63,942 nucleotides of DNA, taken from positions 1-63,942 of the forward strand of contig NZ_JNAI01000005.1 in assembly GCF_000759855.1 (NCBI RefSeq). Reading direction: 5' to 3'. Source of the DNA: Prochlorococcus marinus str. MIT 9107. GTDB lineage: Bacteria; Cyanobacteriota; Cyanobacteriia; PCC-6307; Cyanobiaceae. Positions 60,211-63,942 of this stretch are shown piece by piece. Every line of letters begins with the position of its first letter. The first letter of the stretch is position 1. The notes under the pieces were generated by a model that saw only the letters and a list, made by a program, of their open reading frames with translations, searched no databases and was not told the DNA's origin. Position numbers and translations under genes: made by a program.

Positions 60211-61779
60211 TCAGAAAATATTCCCTAAATTATATTCTCCTAAAAATTCATCTTTAATATCGAAACACTTAACTAACAAATCAGCTTTTTTAGTAATATT
60301 GAAGAAAAGTTTTAAGTTGTCTTCTCCAAGATTAGATTCATTTTTTAGTTCGATTTTAAGTGGTTTTTTATCCCATTTTATAGTTTCTTCTTCACTTTGA
60401 ACCTCTGATATCTTTGGCAATCCATTTTCAAAAATCACATCATATTCTCTTTCTTTTTTTGTTTCTCCAATAATTATTTCAAATATTTTCTGATTATTTT
60501 TACTAGCTTGAAGGATCAGTTTAAATGGTGCTTCAGTTGGCCATGTTTGACCTTTGCAGAAAATTGGATACCAGAAGTGTTTTTGTTCTCTTTTATTAAA
60601 TAATCTAATAGAAAAGCCTTTGTCTAATATATCTTTAATTTTTACTCCAGGGGTCATTGCTAATGCTCCTAAAGCTATTGATTCAATAGGTGGTGGTGAC
60701 TTTATTTGAATGTTTGAAATCTTTTTTATTATCCATTCTTTAATTAATGGTATCTGAGTCCCCCCCCCAACCAAAATAATTGCACTTAAGTCATCTACTG
60801 AGCAAAATTTGCCTCTAGCTTCATTTAATAATTCTTTGAGTAAGGAGTTAAGGTGATTTAGCAGATTATTCTCAATAATAATTTTCTCAAATATTTCTTT
60901 ACTTAGGTAAAATTCTTTTTCTTTATATCCTTCAATTAAAAATTTAATTGGATATTTATCTTCATATTTTATTTCAGATGAGCTGAGTTTACATTTTATT
61001 TCTTCTGCCTTCAAAAGATTAATGGCATATTTATTATCAGGAACAAAATAATCAACGATCCATTGATCAATATCTTTACCACCAATTTTTGAACCTGTTT
61101 TACTTATTATTTCCGCACACCTTATTTTTTGTTTTGAAATTGAGCTTACATCATTCCCTTTGAATTTTAATAATTCAGCTATAGGAACAGATTTCCCTTC
61201 TCCTCCCTCTATTTTTACTATATTCAAATCTATTGTGCTTCCTCCAATATCTAATGTCATAATTTTGGAGCCAAATGGTACATTAGTTCCCAAACTTGCG
61301 GCAGTAGGCTCATCAACTAGCGCTATTTCTTCTACATATATTTCATTGCAAAGTTTAACCAGCCATTCTCTGTAACCCTTGTAAGTATCAATAGGAGCAG
61401 TTAGAACAAGTCTCTTTATATCATATTTTTTAGGAATGTTTGCCCACAAAAATTTAAAAAATTTTTCGCCGCATTCAGCAGGTTTTAATATATTTTTTTG
61501 ATTAATTTTTTCAAGAGGATTTCCAATTAATCTTTTAAAATTTGAATGAAAAAATAAATCCGAATCAGATCTATTTTTCATCTTTAAAGCACTAATACCA
61601 ATCTTTAAAATTCTTGAAGTTTCTTCGAACCAGACTGCTGTGGGGATTACTCCAGGAGATGATGTAATACTCGGAATTTCAACTAAAATAGAATTTATAT
61701 CTTTTTGACCTTGAAAAGCTACTACAGTATTAGTATTACCTAAATCAACAGCTAGAGTTCCAGATAAAATTTCTTCCAT
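60211..61779 (-). CDS. Hsp70-family (DnaK-like) protein, divergent
   Basis: The 522-residue product has the Hsp70/actin ATPase fold: phosphate-1 LAVDLGNTNTVVAF (~9-22), ALVDEPTAASLG, phosphate-2 TLDIGGSTIDLNIV and adenosine motif ILVGGGTQIPLI. The C-terminal ~150 residues are only a weak match to a DnaK substrate domain, and no DnaK lid or EEVD-type tail is seen. It thus is a shortened Hsp70 relative common in picocyanobacteria. ATG at 61779 is preferred; a TTG at 61797 would add six residues. Codons for the three Gly of ILVGGG form a run of nine G. Confidence 0.88.
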   Translation of the reverse strand: MEEILSGTLAVDLGNTNTVVAFQGQKDINSILVEIPSITSSPGVIPTAVWFEETSRILKIGISALKMKNRSDSDLFFHSNFKRLIGNPLEKINQKNILKPAECGEKFFKFLWANIPKKYDIKRLVLTAPIDTYKGYREWLVKLCNEIYVEEIALVDEPTAASLGTNVPFGSKIMTLDIGGSTIDLNIVKIEGGEGKSVPIAELLKFKGNDVSSISKQKIRCAEIISKTGSKIGGKDIDQWIVDYFVPDNKYAINLLKAEEIKCKLSSSEIKYEDKYPIKFLIEGYKEKEFYLSKEIFEKIIIENNLLNHLNSLLKELLNEARGKFCSVDDLSAIILVGGGTQIPLIKEWIIKKISNIQIKSPPPIESIALGALAMTPGVKIKDILDKGFSIRLFNKREQKHFWYPIFCKGQTWPTEAPFKLILQASKNNQKIFEIIIGETKKEREYDVIFENGLPKISEVQSEEETIKWDKKPLKIELKNESNLGEDNLKLFFNITKKADLLVKCFDIKDEFLGEYNLGNIF

Positions 61780-61876
61780 TTGAATTTTTTGAATCAATTA
61801 AGTTGTTTTTGTGATTTATGTTTTGAATCGGTCCGATAAACTGTAAAATACATTTTATATTAAATAAAATCTTTTA

Positions 61877-62113
61877 ATGAACATATCAAATAATCCAGGT
61901 ATTGATTCTAATGACCTTGCTAAAAGAGGTGAAAGCTTAATAAGAAAATCTACTAATAGATACTTAACCACAGTTAGAATTGCCTTCAGAGCTAAACAAA
62001 GACGTTTTGATGATTTCGATGGACTATTAGAAGAGTCAACAATTAAACCTGTTCAAAGGTCAATTATTGAACTAAGCGATGAACAAGATCAACCAGATTT
62101 ACTCCCTGGTTAA
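61877..62113 (+). CDS. rpoZ: DNA-directed RNA polymerase subunit omega
   Basis: Omega stabilises beta' in the assembled polymerase. The 78-residue product has [22 protein letters not shown] (landmark RIAFRAKQR, ~35-43), followed by [10 protein letters not shown], the typical cyanobacterial omega. It lies far from rpoBC, in a plus-strand run with DUF1818, and is divergent from the Hsp70-like gene across 97 bp. Confidence 0.95.
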   Translation: MNISNNPGIDSNDLAKRGESLIRKSTNRYLTTVRIAFRAKQRRFDDFDGLLEESTIKPVQRSIIELSDEQDQPDLLPG

Positions 62114-62115
62114 TT

Positions 62116-62487
62116 TTGGCAAAAGACCAAAAAAGATGGAGATTACTTAGAGATTTTAAAAAAGGCAAATTTTGCTTTTTGATTTGTGTGGATAATTGGT
62201 CAATTGAGTTACAAAAAAGTGAATTTTATTCACTTTATCTCTTACTTCTAAGAATTAATGAACAACTAGTAGATATCAAGAATGAATTAATGGATGAGGA
62301 GTCTATTGTTTTAGAATTGGAACAATTGCCTTGGTATATTGAGTTAGAAGGGAAAAAGAATGAATGGAGTTTAAGGTTTGTTTTTGAAAGTCAAGATCAA
62401 ACTAGATCTTTCGAAATGTATTGGCCGATACCAATAGCACAAAGTTTATTTTATGAAATAAAAAAAATGTGGGAATCAATGGATTAA
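62116..62487 (+). CDS. DUF1818 family protein
   Basis: The 123-residue product has the DUF1818 layout: WRLLRDFKKGKFCFLICVDNWSIELQ at the start, QLPWYIELEG.KNEWSLRFVFE in the middle and AQSLFYEIKKMWESM at the end. The family is cyanobacterial with no known function. The start is TTG at 62116, only 2 bp after the rpoZ stop, so the two are almost certainly one transcript. Confidence 0.88.
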   Translation: MAKDQKRWRLLRDFKKGKFCFLICVDNWSIELQKSEFYSLYLLLLRINEQLVDIKNELMDEESIVLELEQLPWYIELEGKKNEWSLRFVFESQDQTRSFEMYWPIPIAQSLFYEIKKMWESMD

Positions 62488-62539
62488 AAGATAAATAAAA
62501 TTGGAAATTTTAGGAAATATTTCCCCGTTCCCAAAGAAA

Positions 62540-62603
62540 TTTTTCACAACTTTTCCACAAATATCTTTTAAAAAATATTTGATGAACTTAAGTATGTGGA
62601 AAA
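62540..62603. other. Cluster of three DnaA-box-like 9-mers
   Basis: Two exact copies of TTTTCCACA, the cyanobacterial DnaA-box form, occur at 62551-62559 (plus) and 62595-62603 (minus), and a one-mismatch copy TTTTTCACA at 62540-62548 (plus). Start-to-start distances are 11 and 44 bp, near whole helical turns. They lie in the 314-bp gap 62488-62801 between DUF1818 and the DUF2811-like gene, which otherwise is AT-rich with no RNA gene or credible ORF. Origin genes (dnaN, dnaA) are not seen, so a DnaA-regulated promoter or titration site is more likely than oriC. Confidence 0.55.
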
Positions 62604-62801
62604 CTTCTGATTTGATAAAATTCTTTATATTTCATTCAAGATTTAATTCTCGGAATTCAATTTCCATAAGACCCTTTTTTATGACTGGATTCTCATTATT
62701 CTATTACTTGAGACTGTTTCTTAATAATACTTGTTGACGATTTAGTGATTTTGAAGAAAACTAAATCTTGTAGATATCAATTTCAACAAGTTTTTTTGAA
62801 T

Positions 62802-63053
62802 ATGCAAGAGTTAAATTACGAAGAAAATCAAATAGTCTTAAATCAGAAAGATGAAGTAATTAGTTTTAACTGTGAACTTCAGGAAAATCTTCAAAAGGCT
62901 ATGAAAGAATTTGTTGAGGAACATCCTAATTGGGATCAATACAGGATCCTACAAGCTGCTATTGCAGGATTTTTAATGCAAAAAGGGTTTCAAAATAGGG
63001 ATTTAACGAGACTCTATATTGGAAATATGCTTTCAATGAATTTTAACGAATAA
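62802..63053 (+). CDS. DUF2811-like small protein
   Basis: From ATG 62802 the product is 83 residues: MQELNYEENQIVLN..., with a core reminiscent of DUF2811 (ENLQKAMKEFVEEHPNWDQYRILQAAIAGFLMQKG). The helix-turn pattern and WDQYR motif are the basis for the call. A GTG at 62745 would extend it by 19 residues with random-looking sequence, so ATG is preferred. Function unknown. It converges on the EVE gene with 7 bp between stops. Confidence 0.78.
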   Translation: MQELNYEENQIVLNQKDEVISFNCELQENLQKAMKEFVEEHPNWDQYRILQAAIAGFLMQKGFQNRDLTRLYIGNMLSMNFNE

Positions 63054-63060
63054 AAATCCT

Positions 63061-63525
63061 TTATATTTTTTCTAGTAGTATTTTTGCTATATCATTTCTT
63101 ACAGGTAATATTGATAACCGATTTCCTTTCTTCACAACTAACAACTCATCTTTACTGAATAAAATCTTTAATTCAGGTAAACTTAGAATGTTATTTGACT
63201 TAGATATATATTTTACTTTTACACAATCCCATCTCGGATTTTCAGGTTTCGATTTTGGATCAAAATACTTTGAATATTTATCAAATTGCGTTGGATCAAC
63301 AATATTTAGATCTATCACCTCCATAAGTCCCACAATACCTGGGGGTTTGCAGTTTGAATGATAGAAAAATACTTTATCTCCTTTATTCATATTTCTCATG
63401 AAATTTCGAGCTTGATAATTTCTTATGCCATCCCATAAAGTTACTCCATCATTTTTTAAAGTATCTATGCTATAAGCATCAGGCTCACTTTTCATTAGCC
63501 AGTAGCTAGGTTCCTGTTGTGGCAT
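63061..63525 (-). CDS. EVE-domain protein
   Basis: The 154-residue product is a single EVE domain, a PUA/YTH-like fold that reads modified bases in nucleic acids. It starts with YWLMKSEPDAYSI (~8-20), then WDGIRNYQARNFMRNM (~31-46), KGDKVFFYHSN and PRWDCVKVKY, all typical. Bacterial EVE proteins are linked to tRNA modification or quality control, and sometimes to restriction; here it stands alone among core genes, which favours a housekeeping role. Confidence 0.92.
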   Translation of the reverse strand: MPQQEPSYWLMKSEPDAYSIDTLKNDGVTLWDGIRNYQARNFMRNMNKGDKVFFYHSNCKPPGIVGLMEVIDLNIVDPTQFDKYSKYFDPKSKPENPRWDCVKVKYISKSNNILSLPELKILFSKDELLVVKKGNRLSILPVRNDIAKILLEKI

Positions 63526-63795
63526 GGGTTCTCGGCGAAAATATAGGGTTTGAGTAAAGTTTGGGTAACTTCTGTGAATATGAATTTATTATCCATTAAA
63601 TAATCTATTTAGGAAAGTGAAGGTTTGTATGAGTTTAATCGTCCTTGCCTATATTATCTTTTAGCTAAATAAATTATTACTGTCATAGTTACCATTGCGA
63701 CAATATAAAGTTCCAAAGATCTTTTTGTAATTTACTATATTCAATAGTAATTTATAATTTTAATTATTGATTGAATTAAAATTGAAGAAAATTTC

Positions 63796-63942
63796 ATGTC
63801 TAAAAAATCTAAATTAATATTGATACTTGTAACAGCTCTTTCTAGTATTGGATCTCAATTCTGGTTTAGTCCATTAATAATATTAGCAGGTTCTCCTTTC
63901 TTCTATTTTTACCCTATTAAAGAAAGAAAAGAAATAATTAAA
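63796..63942 (+). CDS. Start of a small membrane protein (runs off the right edge)
   Basis: ATG at 63796 opens a frame of at least 49 codons that continues past the window. It has a short basic N terminus (M-S-K-K-S-K), two hydrophobic segments (about residues 7-15 and 27-40), and a charged KERKEIIK at the edge, consistent with a membrane protein. No family is recognised. Upstream (63526-63795) I see AT-rich DNA and no gene I would support. Confidence 0.6.
   Translation, partial: MSKKSKLILILVTALSSIGSQFWFSPLIILAGSPFFYFYPIKERKEIIK

Noticed and set aside
62501-62737. 78-codon plus-strand frame between DUF1818 and DUF2811-like genes
   Set aside because: Phe/Ser/Asn-rich translation of AT-rich DNA that contains the DnaA-box-like sites; no family features.
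63654-63716. 20-codon minus-strand frame (TTG start) for a tiny hydrophobic peptide
   Set aside because: The layout resembles small photosystem subunits, but it is too short, has no recognised match and could arise by chance.

Overview
The window looks like a piece of core chromosome from a small-genome marine picocyanobacterium, most likely Prochlorococcus of a high-light clade. The DNA is strongly AT-rich (roughly a third G+C or less by eye) and genes are packed with tiny gaps or overlaps. The largest RNA polymerase subunit is split into rpoC1 and rpoC2. There are chloroplast-type genes (ycf35, ycf65/PSRP-3, ccs1, ATP synthase b and b'), a single-helix high-light-inducible protein, and the biotin esterase bioK known from Prochlorococcus/Synechococcus. 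I see no insertion sequence, prophage, CRISPR array, rRNA or tRNA, and no genomic island. The species assignment is inference from gene content, not a database match.

Layout. 1-3150 (minus): rimP, nusA, a YlxR-family gene and the 5' part of infB form the usual transcription/translation operon. 3307-7699: an HtrA-type protease, rpiA, hisD (minus), rpsT and a TatD-family nuclease. 7939-17311: rpoB, rpoC1, rpoC2, followed by a 50-codon hli gene and rlmN. 18664-21889: a run of poorly understood plus-strand genes (a 41-residue membrane peptide, a HEAT-repeat protein, DUF2997, Ycf35, a 4Fe-4S ferredoxin, an aldo/keto reductase), then rsmG, a J-domain membrane protein and a DUF3143 gene. 23421-27988 (minus): the biotin operon bioF-bioK-bioC-bioD-bioA. 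28128-35027: a SKI2-like helicase, fumC, purB, tlyA, a small unknown gene and glnB (PII). 35477-39130: queF, then the cytochrome c maturation genes ccs1 and ccdA behind an ftsW-type gene. 39400-45134: the atpI-B-E-F2-F-H-A-G cluster, followed by a 2Fe-2S ferredoxin, a 63-residue unknown and a DUF3326 gene. 46748-51251 (minus): a membrane CBS protein, a GTPase, nadD and nadE. 51326-55369: pepP, a 52-residue conserved-looking gene, PSRP-3, and the separate ATP synthase beta/epsilon pair. 55590-63942: groES-groEL, secG, gpmI, pyrR, an Hsp70-like gene, rpoZ, DUF1818, a DUF2811-like gene, an EVE-domain gene and the start of a small membrane protein.

Together the genes supply RNA polymerase (rpoB, C1, C2, Z), translation factors, the whole F1Fo ATP synthase in two clusters, biotin and NAD synthesis, nitrogen-status signalling by PII, and chaperones. 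Many genes begin with TTG or GTG. Ten of eleven convergent gene pairs meet within -4 to +10 bp; only groEL/secG has room for, and shows, a clear intrinsic terminator.

I did not find an obviously new multigene system. The best leads are a helically phased cluster of DnaA-box-like sequences near 62540-62603, the uncharacterised redox cluster at 19722-21889, a GC-rich segment between the divergent groES and atpD genes, a leader ORF with a possible anti-Shine-Dalgarno sequence before atpI, an NtcA-like site before glnB, PII with Phe at position 51, and three very small genes.
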